Below are positions 1 through 8,600 of a DNA stretch of 64,000 bases, piece after piece. This stretch comes from Chlorogloeopsis sp038404745 (lineage in GTDB: Bacteria; Cyanobacteriota; Cyanobacteriia; Cyanobacteriales; Nostocaceae). The notes below the pieces were generated by a model. It worked only from the letters and a program-made list of their open reading frames with translations, was not told the DNA's origin and made no database searches. The translations under genes and the position numbers were made by a program. Each line of letters starts with the position of its first letter. The first letter of the stretch is position 1. Location of the stretch: NCBI RefSeq assembly GCF_038404745.2, contig NZ_JAYKTT020000078.1:35526-99525 (forward strand), given 5' to 3'.

Positions 1-113
1 TAAATCATCTTTTTTTTCACATCCTTTATACACCTCGGCGAAGACTATATGTCAAAGAGTTTTGTAACCATGCAGCGAATCTAGGAAACGCAATGTTGAT
101 TAACATCAACTAA

Positions 114-818
114 ATGCCTATGTGCTTGGCAGACAGCGACAACACTCTCAACCATGAAGGTTGTATGACTTGCTTGAATTGGAAGATGTACAACCATCTA
201 GGAAGTATACACAATTCCTCCAATACTCTATATATTCTTCGGCATGGACACAGTGAAGCTAACGAGCAAAGATTAATTGTCAGTGATATTAAGAATGGCA
301 TCACAAATTATGGCCTTTCAGCAAAAGGTATTCAAGAAATTAAAGATAGTATTTACCGATTAATTACAGCTACCCATACTGAAAGTGAATATATCATCTA
401 TAGCTCTCCTTTTCTGAGAACAGTTCAAACTTCATCGTTAGTTGCAGAAATTGTCTTAGCTAAAGAAATTTATTACGATAGTCGTTTGCGAGAACGTTTT
501 TTTGGTGAATGGGAACTCACAGAAAACATTAATTACCAAAAAGTTTGGCTAGAAGACTACCAGAATCCGTGTCATAAAAAGTGGTGGGTTGAAAGCACCT
601 ATGAAGTTTTAGAACGTGCAACATCTGCGGTGAGAGAAATTGATAGTCTATACAAAGGGAAGCAAATTATTTTTGTCACCCACGGTGATGTGGCTCAAAT
701 TCTCATATGTGGATACTTAAATCAGAACCCTCAGAGTCACAGACAACTTAGTTCGATAGAAACCGGGGAGTTGAAAGTATTACACCAATCAATCAACAAG
801 ACAAAAAGTGAGTGTTAA
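114..818 (+). CDS. Histidine phosphatase family protein (phosphoglycerate-mutase-like)
   Basis: The 234-residue product has the RHG signature of the histidine phosphatase superfamily (RHGHSEAN near residue 44), where the first His takes the phosphoryl group. The second catalytic His is in the FVTHGDVAQ stretch near residue 190. The family dephosphorylates small metabolites or proteins; the substrate here cannot be read. No clear Shine-Dalgarno precedes the ATG at 114. In-frame ATGs at 162 (with an AAGG just upstream) and 186 are possible true starts, because the conserved fold begins only near residue 38. It stands alone, with a degraded region downstream. Confidence 0.8.
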   Translation: MPMCLADSDNTLNHEGCMTCLNWKMYNHLGSIHNSSNTLYILRHGHSEANEQRLIVSDIKNGITNYGLSAKGIQEIKDSIYRLITATHTESEYIIYSSPFLRTVQTSSLVAEIVLAKEIYYDSRLRERFFGEWELTENINYQKVWLEDYQNPCHKKWWVESTYEVLERATSAVREIDSLYKGKQIIFVTHGDVAQILICGYLNQNPQSHRQLSSIETGELKVLHQSINKTKSEC

Positions 819-879
819 ATATTATTTTGACTTTTTTGATGAGAAATTACAGTGATCGCTTATATTAAACAATCCAGAG

Positions 880-895
880 GCGGCAGCCCACAAAC
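880..895. repeat. Fragment of a dispersed palindromic repeat
   Basis: These 16 bases (GCGGCAGCCCACAAAC) recur exactly, in inverted orientation, at 10598-10613, and in both places lie near an AACGAG motif. This looks like a decayed copy of a cyanobacterial intergenic repeat that runs into the HicB-like remnant. Confidence 0.4.
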
Positions 896-941
896 CTTCG
901 TCAAAGCCTCGTTAACGAGAAATAGGTATTGCTATTATCAA

Positions 942-1031
942 TTAGCGATCGCGGGTTGTATTGCTGCCTTAAAGGAAGATGGCTTGCCTGTGCTAGAGGA
1001 GAAATTTGAAACATTCCTGGTAGTCGTGTGA
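942..1031 (+). pseudogene. C-terminal remnant of a HicB-like antitoxin
   Basis: An open frame without a start codon ends at TGA 1029-1031. It encodes a tail of the type ALKEDGLPVLEEKFETFL, which resembles the C-terminus of cyanobacterial HicB-family antitoxins as I remember them. The N-terminal part is missing and the frame runs upstream into repeat-like DNA. No HicA toxin is recognisable nearby. The identification rests on about 28 residues, so it is tentative. Confidence 0.4.
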
Positions 1032-1167
1032 GTAAGCTGCCTAGTTTTTCAGGAACCTAAATCACTCGCCTAGTGTCAGGGTAATTGATGAGTGTTCCTA
1101 ACACTTGTTGTTTATCTTTGCAAGCAATGTTATCAGTTTAATAATAGATTTCTTGGACGGTAGCTAA

Positions 1168-1752
1168 ATGGCATCAAAGGATGAGCTGCAAAATACTTTA
1201 AAAGAAAAATACGGTATTAATAAGAATATTAGCCAGTCACTCGCAAAGGCAGAATGTGAAAGGTTGCTTGATGTTCTCAAGAATGAACCTAGTACAGTAA
1301 AGCTTATTGAATCTTTTGCTCAGAAAAATTCTAATTTAGGACGCAATAACGCACATTTCTCAAGGATGCATAGCCAGGCAGAGAAGAATTTAGAATCTTT
1401 AAAAAAAGAGCATCAGGATTTAGAGAAATCTATCAAAAATTTAGAAGAATCTAAAAAAGAACTAGAAAACAAGAAAAAAATACTAGAAAATAAAAGGATT
1501 AAACTGGAAGCTGACATCAAAAGCTTGTCATCCGAAAATAATTCTTTAGCTTCTAAAGTCCAAAATTTAACTTCTCAAAATGATGAATTAATTGATGCAA
1601 ATGAGCAGCTTAAAAAAGATAATAAAGACTTGAAAAATATAGTCGATCAAATTAGGCTAAGACTGGCAAGAGATACGAAATTGCTCCTTCAATATGAAGA
1701 AAGTGAAATTAAAAAAGTGCTAATTAGATTGTTCAGTTGGACACTGGGTTAA
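1168..1752 (+). CDS. Coiled-coil protein, first gene of an HNH cassette
   Basis: The 194-residue protein was not recognised as a named family. Residues 1-60 look like a compact helical domain. Residues about 70-165 are a nearly unbroken coiled coil rich in Lys, Glu, Leu and Asn, and the last 25 residues form an amphipathic helix ending in FSWTLG. No signal peptide or membrane segment is seen. The next gene begins 12 bases after the stop and is followed by an HNH nuclease in an overlapping frame, so the three are probably one transcript. I infer a structural or sensing role for the nuclease. Confidence 0.75.
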   Translation: MASKDELQNTLKEKYGINKNISQSLAKAECERLLDVLKNEPSTVKLIESFAQKNSNLGRNNAHFSRMHSQAEKNLESLKKEHQDLEKSIKNLEESKKELENKKKILENKRIKLEADIKSLSSENNSLASKVQNLTSQNDELIDANEQLKKDNKDLKNIVDQIRLRLARDTKLLLQYEESEIKKVLIRLFSWTLG

Positions 1753-1764
1753 GGAGCTAGAGCA

Positions 1765-2205
1765 ATGGCAAGTAAAAAGTCTACAAAAAGAACTTTTAAA
1801 GGATTGAGTTATTGCGAGGTTCAAAGTGCTAACTCTAAGAATCGAAGCAAGCTGCATCAAGAAGACAGGCAGTGGTTAAAAGATAATGGTTACAGAAATG
1901 TTGGTTGGGATAATATTATTAATCTCTACCAGAAAGTTGAAGAGATTTCAGATAAATATAAATTTGAGGATTTAACTCTTGAAGAATTATTTATAGAAGC
2001 CGATCGCATTGGAAATAAATATCTTACTATTCAAGAAAGGGAAGAGTTTAACCAAAAGTTAGCTCAAGAAGTTAATGAGATTGCACAAGAGATAGATAAG
2101 CAATTTCCTGACACCGAAATTGAAGTTATTGACTTCAGTGACAAAATTAATAATAGCTCTCGCAAGAAACGCAATCAAAAGTCATATCGAACTGTTAAAT
2201 TTTAA
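1765..2205 (+). CDS. Unknown protein, second gene of an HNH cassette
   Basis: The 146-residue protein starts with a basic tail (MASKKSTKRT), then a block containing KLHQEDRQWLKDNGY and GWDNIINLYQK, followed by an acidic helical half and a basic end. No catalytic motif is visible. Residues 73-83 (EELFIEADRIG) resemble residues 13-23 of the HNH protein that follows (KELFKLADKIG), so the two may share a docking or recognition module. The stop codon overlaps the next start (TAATG, 2203-2207), indicating translational coupling. The function is unknown. Confidence 0.75.
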   Translation: MASKKSTKRTFKGLSYCEVQSANSKNRSKLHQEDRQWLKDNGYRNVGWDNIINLYQKVEEISDKYKFEDLTLEELFIEADRIGNKYLTIQEREEFNQKLAQEVNEIAQEIDKQFPDTEIEVIDFSDKINNSSRKKRNQKSYRTVKF

Positions 2206-2666
2206 TGGAAGAGCCTGTGAATCTAGAAGAAAAAGAGCTTAAGGAATTATTTAAGTTAGCAGACAAAATTGGTAAAAAGCGATATCACAAACTAACTCGT
2301 CAAGATTTTGAAGATTATCGAAAATTTGACAATTGGCGTTATATAAATGGTGATAGTGAGTGTGGAACAACCCAAGAAAGTAAAGACTGGGTAAGAGAAA
2401 ATTCAGATTGGTTATGTCCAATCTGCGAGGAAAGATACTCTCAAAGAGATGGCAAAACAATAGATCATAAGTTACCCCGATCGCAATATCCTTGGTTATC
2501 AATGGAATTCAAGAACTTATGGGTTATTTGCCAAAGATGTAACAAAGAAAAAGGAGAAATGCATTGGTACGAATATGAGCACTATATGTTCATCCACCAT
2601 CCAAAGCTTTATCTCAATGTGAGCAATGTACGTCCCATACAGTTACTAAAGTCTCTCAAAAACTAA
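2205..2666 (+). CDS. HNH endonuclease domain protein
   Basis: The 153-residue protein carries an HNH nuclease core at residues 71-116. It has a zinc-type pair C71/C74, the catalytic D87-H88, N104, and a second pair C109/C112 followed by N113 and K116. The N-terminal 40 residues hold an ELFKLADKIG motif shared with the preceding protein. HNH proteins cut DNA using one metal ion and occur in phage, homing and defence systems. It is translationally coupled to the upstream gene and ends the cassette about 110 bases before purH. Target and specificity cannot be read. Confidence 0.85.
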   Translation: MEEPVNLEEKELKELFKLADKIGKKRYHKLTRQDFEDYRKFDNWRYINGDSECGTTQESKDWVRENSDWLCPICEERYSQRDGKTIDHKLPRSQYPWLSMEFKNLWVICQRCNKEKGEMHWYEYEHYMFIHHPKLYLNVSNVRPIQLLKSLKN

Positions 2667-2774
2667 AATCACAATAATCTCGATTCACTCTTGAAAGTTT
2701 GTGCTTCCTTTCCACCAAGTTTTATACAATAATCATCTGCTCTTGATGATCTTGATTAAAAAAGCTGGGGAATT

Positions 2775-4319
2775 ATGGCGCGTCTGGCACTGCTAAGTGT
2801 ATCTAATAAAACAGGATTAATTGACCTTGCCCGGAGGTTGGTAGAAGAATTTGACTTTGAAATTATCAGCAGTGGAGGCACTGCCCAAACTCTAAAAGAT
2901 GCAGGATTACCAGTTACGAAAGTTGCCGATTACACAGGTTCTCCCGAAATATTAGGTGGGCGAGTCAAAACGCTGCATCCTCGCATTCACGGCGGTATTT
3001 TAGCGCGAAGGGATATACCGCAAGATATGGCAGATTTGGAAAACAACCAAATTCGTCCGCTTGATTTAGTGGTAGTGAATCTCTATCCTTTTGAAGCTAC
3101 TATCACGAAAGAGGGTGTAACTTTAGCTGAGGCAATTGAACAAATTGATATTGGTGGCCCTGCTATGCTAAGAGCAGCATCGAAAAACTTTGCTCATCTC
3201 ACAGTATTGTGCGATCCTGCTCAATATGGCGAATATTTAGAAGAATTAAGGCAACATGGCGGCGAAACTTCGCTGGCGTTTCGACAAAAGTGTGCGTTGA
3301 AAGGATTTTTGCATACTTCTAGTTACGATCAAGCGATCGCATCTTATTTGAGCGAGCAGTCAGCTTCAGAATCAACCCTACGGTCACAGTTTATTCTTTC
3401 TGGACAACAACTGCAATCTCTGCGTTATGGTGAAAACCCCCATCAAAGTGCAGCTTGGTATCAAAGTGGCACAACTGCAAGTGGATGGGCAGCCGCTACC
3501 AAACTCCAAGGCAAAGAACTTAGTTATAATAACTTAGTTGATTTAGAAGCAGCCCGTCGGATTATTGCAGAATTCACAGACAATCCCGCAGCAACAATTA
3601 TCAAACACACTAATCCCTGCGGTACGGCACTAGGAAACACTATTGTAGAAGCTTATCAAAAAGCATTGAATGCCGATCCCGTTTCTGCTTTTGGTGGCAT
3701 TGTTGCACTTAATTACCCCATCGATAGCGCTACTGCAACTGAATTAACCAAGACATTTTTAGAATGTGTAGTTGCCCCAGGATGCGAAGATGATGCCAAA
3801 GAAATTCTGACGGCTAAGTCAAAAGTGCGGGTGTTAATCCTACCAGATTTGAGTAGTGGTTCTAAAGATACCGTGAAGGTGATAGCAGGCGGTTTTCTCG
3901 TCCAAGCCTCAGATGACATTGTTGCCGATACTAGTAAATGGCGAGTCGTCACTGAACGTCAACCCACCCCAACCGAATTAGAAGAATTGTTATTTGCATG
4001 GAAAGTTTGCAAACACGTCAAATCGAACGCCATTGTTGTGAGTGGCGATCGCACAACCTTAGGTGTGGGCGCAGGGCAAATGAACCGTGTTGGTTCGGTG
4101 AAAATAGCACTCGAACAAGCCCAGGAAAAAGCCAAAGGAGCTTTTCTTGCCAGTGATGGATTTTTCCCCTTTGATGATTCTGTCAAAACTGCTGCTGCTG
4201 CCGGAATTACTGCAATTGTTCAACCAGGTGGAAGCTTAAGAGATCAAGATTCCATTCAAGCTGCAAACGAACTAGGTTTAGTCATGGTATTTACTGGCGT
4301 GCGTCACTTTTTGCATTAA
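2775..4319 (+). CDS. purH: Bifunctional AICAR formyltransferase / IMP cyclohydrolase
   Basis: PurH performs the last two steps of purine synthesis in the cytosol, formylating AICAR and closing the ring to IMP. The 514 residues match the usual length. The N-terminal MGS-like cyclohydrolase domain spans about 1-190, with GGRVKTLHPRIHGGIL conserved. The C-terminal formyltransferase domain carries IIKHTNPCGTA, which includes the catalytic Lys-His pair. The end (VMVFTGVRHFLH) is the family's normal terminus, so the gene is complete. It is a single gene, followed by a hairpin. Confidence 0.98.
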   Translation: MARLALLSVSNKTGLIDLARRLVEEFDFEIISSGGTAQTLKDAGLPVTKVADYTGSPEILGGRVKTLHPRIHGGILARRDIPQDMADLENNQIRPLDLVVVNLYPFEATITKEGVTLAEAIEQIDIGGPAMLRAASKNFAHLTVLCDPAQYGEYLEELRQHGGETSLAFRQKCALKGFLHTSSYDQAIASYLSEQSASESTLRSQFILSGQQLQSLRYGENPHQSAAWYQSGTTASGWAAATKLQGKELSYNNLVDLEAARRIIAEFTDNPAATIIKHTNPCGTALGNTIVEAYQKALNADPVSAFGGIVALNYPIDSATATELTKTFLECVVAPGCEDDAKEILTAKSKVRVLILPDLSSGSKDTVKVIAGGFLVQASDDIVADTSKWRVVTERQPTPTELEELLFAWKVCKHVKSNAIVVSGDRTTLGVGAGQMNRVGSVKIALEQAQEKAKGAFLASDGFFPFDDSVKTAAAAGITAIVQPGGSLRDQDSIQAANELGLVMVFTGVRHFLH

Positions 4320-4402
4320 ATAGGGGGAGGAAGAGGACATGGAAAGTGGGAGAGCGAGGGAGAATTTTTCTTATCTCCTTGTCCCCGCGTCTTCTTCCCC
4401 TA
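4320..4402 (+). terminator. Imperfect hairpin after purH
   Basis: The purine-rich arm starting TAGGGGGAGGAAGAGGAC right after the purH stop pairs imperfectly with GTCTTCTTCCCCTA at 4389-4402. It probably ends the purH transcript or is a decayed repeat; the long G/A-rich arms also resemble the intergenic repeat cores elsewhere in the window. Confidence 0.4.
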
Positions 4403-4470
4403 GCCCCTACTTAGTACACTCCCGAAAGTGTCACTAATCTGTAAGTAGAGATTTAGAACCGATGCTACTC

Positions 4471-4550
4471 TTTGATTGTGTGAGGAGTAAGTTTGAAGTA
4501 AAAAGCGCTTGGAGTGGAAACACGGCAACACTCTTAAGCGCTTTTTAATT
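4471..4550 (+). ncRNA. Yfr2-type small RNA, copy 1
   Basis: This region has the layout I recall for the cyanobacterial Yfr2 sRNA family. A single-stranded 5' part contains GTGTGAGGAGT (4478-4488). It is followed by a terminator hairpin with outer stem AAAAAGCGCTT/AAGCGCTTTTT (4500-4546), whose inner loop carries the GGAAACA motif near 4515. GTGTGAGGAGT is the exact reverse complement of the conserved Yfr1 core ACTCCTCACAC. The 5' end is inferred from a weak -10-like GATGCT at 4461. Family membership rests on these motifs, not on a search. Confidence 0.7.
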
Positions 4551-4571
4551 TTGAGGTTACATAGTTTACAC

Positions 4572-4635
4572 AATCTTCATATTAAATACCTGTAATGGTC
4601 TTGAATCTTCATATTAGATACTTGTAATGCTCTTA
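4572..4635. repeat. 32-bp tandem direct repeat between the two sRNA copies
   Basis: Two adjacent 32-base units start with AATCTTCATATTA at 4572 and 4604 and differ at about five positions. They lie directly upstream of the second Yfr2-like RNA. They may be a duplicated promoter segment left over from the sRNA duplication. Confidence 0.8.
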
Positions 4636-4649
4636 AAGCAGTGATATTG

Positions 4650-4735
4650 TTTAGTTGTGTGTGAGGAGCAAGTGTAAATCAAAAAGCGCTAAGGGTGGAA
4701 ACACGGTAACACTCCTCGGCGCTTTTTGCTTTTTC
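4650..4735 (+). ncRNA. Yfr2-type small RNA, copy 2
   Basis: This copy has the same architecture as the one 180 bases upstream. GTGTGAGGAGC (4659-4669) matches the Yfr1-complementary element at 10 of 11 positions. A hairpin with AAAAAGCGC/GCGCTTTTT arms (4681-4727) then holds GGTGGAAACACGGTAACACT, including the GGAAACA motif, and is followed by a T-rich stretch. A GATATT at 4643 could serve as the -10 box. The loops and outer stems are conserved between the copies while the bases between them vary, as expected for a functional RNA. Confidence 0.7.
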
Positions 4736-4880
4736 AGATTGATTTAAAGTTCAGACTTAACTTAAAAAGTACTTCGCTTTAACTATTTCTGATTACTTTT
4801 GCGAGCATCAGTTAATAATTAGCCCTTGCTTCAGTCCCTACTTATTTTCTCATCTGGCTTCTACATTAGTCTCCAAAACG

Positions 4881-4920
4881 AAACAGCAGTCCACGGTTTG
4901 AAATGTCTGGGCTGCTGTTT
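4881..4920 (-). terminator. Terminator of the 38-residue membrane protein gene
   Basis: A 13-bp stem pairs 4881-4893 with 4908-4920 and has one G-T wobble. On the minus strand it is followed by TTTCGTTTTGG. It lies 40-80 bases past the stop of the small minus-strand gene. Confidence 0.6.
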
Positions 4921-4959
4921 AATAGAGAGTTTAGCCAATACCAAATTGTTGAGTCCTAA

Positions 4960-5076
4960 CTAAAAAATTCCTAACAAAAAAATGAATGTTAAGCCACACA
5001 ATGCGAGAAGAGAAATAATAATTATGTTACCTACACTGTGGTCTGCTACCGTTGTATTGTGAGTATGTTCAGTCAT
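4960..5076 (-). CDS. Small single-span membrane protein, 38 residues
   Basis: On the minus strand an ATG at 5076 opens a 38-residue frame ending at TAG 4962-4960. The first 16 residues (MTEHTHNTTVADHSVG) are polar and His/Thr-rich. Residues 17-38 form one hydrophobic helix (NIIIISLLALCGLTFIFLLG), as in thylakoid or plasma-membrane miniproteins. An AAGG lies 9 bases before the start and a strong terminator follows the stop, so this is probably a real gene. I could not match it to a known photosystem or cytochrome subunit. It is too short for most gene callers. Confidence 0.6.
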   Translation of the reverse strand: MTEHTHNTTVADHSVGNIIIISLLALCGLTFIFLLGIF

Positions 5077-5675
5077 GTTAATCGACCTTGGTTCATGTAT
5101 AGTTTATGCATGCAATTATAAATACTTAAACTGAATATTTATGTTGTATAATAAAAAACTTGATTTAAATTTATCTATTTTTAAATTTGTAGTAATAGTC
5201 AAATAAGATAAATTAACTTTTGTTGCCATAGGCAGTAATTGAGAATTTATTCATGATTAATTGCAATTAAATCAACAAGAGTTAAAATTCGGAGTTCAGA
5301 GGCTACATTTGACAGTTCTAGATTTACTACTTTATATCTTTTGAGAGATGTGATTTTGTTTAAAGAATAAGATAACCTCTCTATGGGAAGATGTTAAAAG
5401 TGGGAAATTAAATACCCACTCTGGGGGAAGTCTCAAACCAGCACGACAAGATATTCACGGCATTATGCTCAAAGTATAGATAAGCTCTAATGAAAACATG
5501 GAGTTAGAACTTACTGAAAGGGAATTGGCCATTAATTTGAAAATAAACTTTCCAAATATTAATAGAAGGGAAAACTTATAGTAGCAATGGCAAAAATTAA
5601 TTACACACTGCGCCAGAAACAAAATTGTGCTCAATTTCTTGTAATTGTATTCTTGCCCAATTAGGAGTACTTGAA
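5077..5675. other. AT-rich intergenic region upstream of the multi-PAS kinase
   Basis: No supported gene is seen in these 600 bases. The left end should hold the promoter of the small membrane protein (a TATACAT-like box on the minus strand near 5095). The right end holds TAGGAGT (5662-5667), the ribosome binding site of the kinase. Confidence 0.5.
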
Positions 5676-8600
5676 ATGAGCCAAAAGCAAGCAAATTCCC
5701 TAGAAGGCATATTTGCTAGTGGTGGACAGATGGGTACCCTAATGCGTTGCTTTGACTGGGCAAGCACTTTTGTTGGTTCTGTGGAAAACTGGCCGCCAAG
5801 CTTGCGCACATCTGTCAGTATTTTACTCAATTCCCATTATCCCATAGTTATTGCTTGGGGTTCTGAGTTTCTCCAGTTTTACAACGATGCTTACATACCC
5901 TTCCTTGCAGATAAACATCCCCATGCACTTGGGCAAACAATACCCCAAGCGTATCCTGAACTTTGGCTTGCAATTGCACCTGTGCTTCAAAAAGTCATAG
6001 AGACAGGGGAAGGGGCAACTTCAGAAAATATACAACTTTTTTTAAATCGCAATGGGTATCTGGAGGAAGCATATCTAAACTTCTCCTACAGTCCAATTCG
6101 TGATGAGAACGGCTTGGTAGCAGGTATTTTTATTAGCTGTAGCGAGAAAACCCAAACTGCGATCGCTCAACGTCGCTTGCAAACTATACGAAATTTGGCA
6201 GTCAAAGGCAGTAATGCCAACACAGTCAGGGATTCCTGCCGTTTACTCATGGAAAGCTTAGGTAGTAATTCTACTGATATACCTTTTGCCTTACTATATC
6301 TCGTAGAACCCAATAATCAAGCACGACTGATAGAAACAGTAGGTTTAGAAGCAAAAAAGATTGGGAATATAGAAGTAATAAATTTGACAGATAACTTAAT
6401 ATGGCGTTTTGCTGAAGTAGTCGAAACCGGACAGCCTACAACTATCGATAATCTGCCTAATCATTGGAATTTTGCACCACCCGGAACTTGGACGGCTCTT
6501 GCTTTACCAATAGCACAGCCTGGGCAAAACCAACTAATAGGAATTTTGGTAGTAGGAGTCAATAATAAACGTGTTTTAGCTCAAGATGATTGGGACTTTT
6601 TTGACTTAATCGCCACAGAAATCAAAAATGCGATCGCCAATGCTCGTGTTTATGAAGAAGAACAAAAACGCCTCGAAACCTCGACAAAAATAGAAACAGC
6701 AGCAAAACTTCGTCAACAAGCCACAGACTACGAGCAACAGTTACGACAACTAAGCGCAGCCACACGTGACAAACTTCACTCAATCCTCGAAAGTATTACA
6801 GATTCTTTTGTCGCATTAGATAAAGACTGGCGGATCGTATATATCAATCAAAAAGCTGCGAGGAAAAACGGACAAACGCCTGACGAGATTGTTGGCAAAA
6901 ATCATTGGAAACATTGGCATTGGCTGGCTGGAACACAAGTAGAACAAGAATACCGTCGTGCTGTAACAGAGCAAGTATCAGTCCATTTTGAAGCTCCTTG
7001 TCAACCTCTCAATACTTGGTTGGAAATTCATGCCTATCCATCTGAAGATGGGTTAAATGTTTTTTTGCGTGATATCACTGAACGCAAGCGTATCGAAGTA
7101 AAGTTACGAGAAAGTGAAGAGCGATTGCGCTTGGCTGTGGAAGGGGCTGGCTTAATAATGTGGGATTGGGATCTTGTCTCTGGACAAACTGTATGCTCAG
7201 AAGGCAGTCAAGCCAAGCTTGGGCTGACTAATGATACCGAGATCACTTATGACGTTTTTCTTAATGCTGTGCATCCAGATGATCGCGAGCGAGTTGCTTG
7301 CTCAGTTCAAAATGCGATCGCAGGCGAGAATGACTACAACATTGAGTACCGAAGTCTCTGGGCGGATGGCACAGTTTATTGGTTTGTATCCAAGGCGCGC
7401 GTCTATCGCGATGAAAATGGTAAACCGATGCGGATGATAGGCATAGATTTGGATATTACTGCCCAAAAACAAGCACAGGAAGCTCTGCGCCAAAGTGAAG
7501 CTCATTTAGCAATGGCTCAAAAAGTTGCCCAAGTCGGTAGTTGGGAATTTGATCTAGCAAGCCAAAAAATTATTTGGTCAGAAACTACATTCCAGCACTG
7601 GGGATTCGAGCCAAGTCAAAGCGAACCGAGCTATGCCGAATTACTTGAAAGGGTTTATCCAGATGATCGAGAAATTTTGCAACAATTTGTGGAGCGATCA
7701 ATCACACAAGGTATTCCTTATGGCTTTGATATGCGAATTTTACGCCCGGATGGTTCAATTCGATATCTCGATTCTCGCGGAGAGCCTGTATTTAACGAGC
7801 AGGGGCAAGTTATTAAACTGATTGGAACATCATTTGATATCAGCGATCGCAAGCACCTTGAAGAAGAATTACGTCGTCGAGAGCAGGAACTTGCTGATTT
7901 TATTGAAAATGCACCCATTGGCATACATTGTGTATCATCAGATGGAACCATTTTGTGGGCAAATCAAGCTGAATTGGACTTGCTTGGTTACTCTCCCCAA
8001 GAGTATATAGGGCAGCACATCGCCAAATTCTACGCCGATCAAAACGTGATAGAAGATATCCTCCAGAGGCTAACAGCAAAGGAAACTTTAATTGACTATG
8101 AAGCTAGCTTCAGATGCAAAGACGGCTCGATTAAATATGTTTTAATCAACTCTAATGTATTGTGGGAAGACGATCGCTTCATTTACAGTCGGTGCTTTAA
8201 CAAGGATATTAGCGATCGCAAACAGGTAGAGGAAGCATTACGTCTTTCTGAGGCAAGATTTCGACTGGCAGTGGAAAATCTCCCAGAACTGTTCATGCTT
8301 TATGACGCTCAACGTCGTTTTCAGTTTGTCAACACCAAAGTACTACAACTAAGCGGGAGAACTCTAGAACAATTTATTGGGCATCGGGATGAAGATGTTT
8401 TTCCTGCTGAAGTTACCAATGCCTATTTACCCCTGTTGCTAAAAACTGTTAAAACCGGGCAATTGCAGACTGGAGAGTGTACCCTCACCTTCTTTGAATG
8501 CCAGAAATGCGAGCCAATCACTTTTATTGTAAAGTATGTACCCCTACTCAACAGCCAAGGAAAGATCCAGCAAATTCTCGCCCTGACTCATGACATCACA

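Noticed and set aside
1092..1107. AGTGTTCCTAACACTT as an operator
   Set aside because: The arms are only 5 bp and no gene structure supports it.
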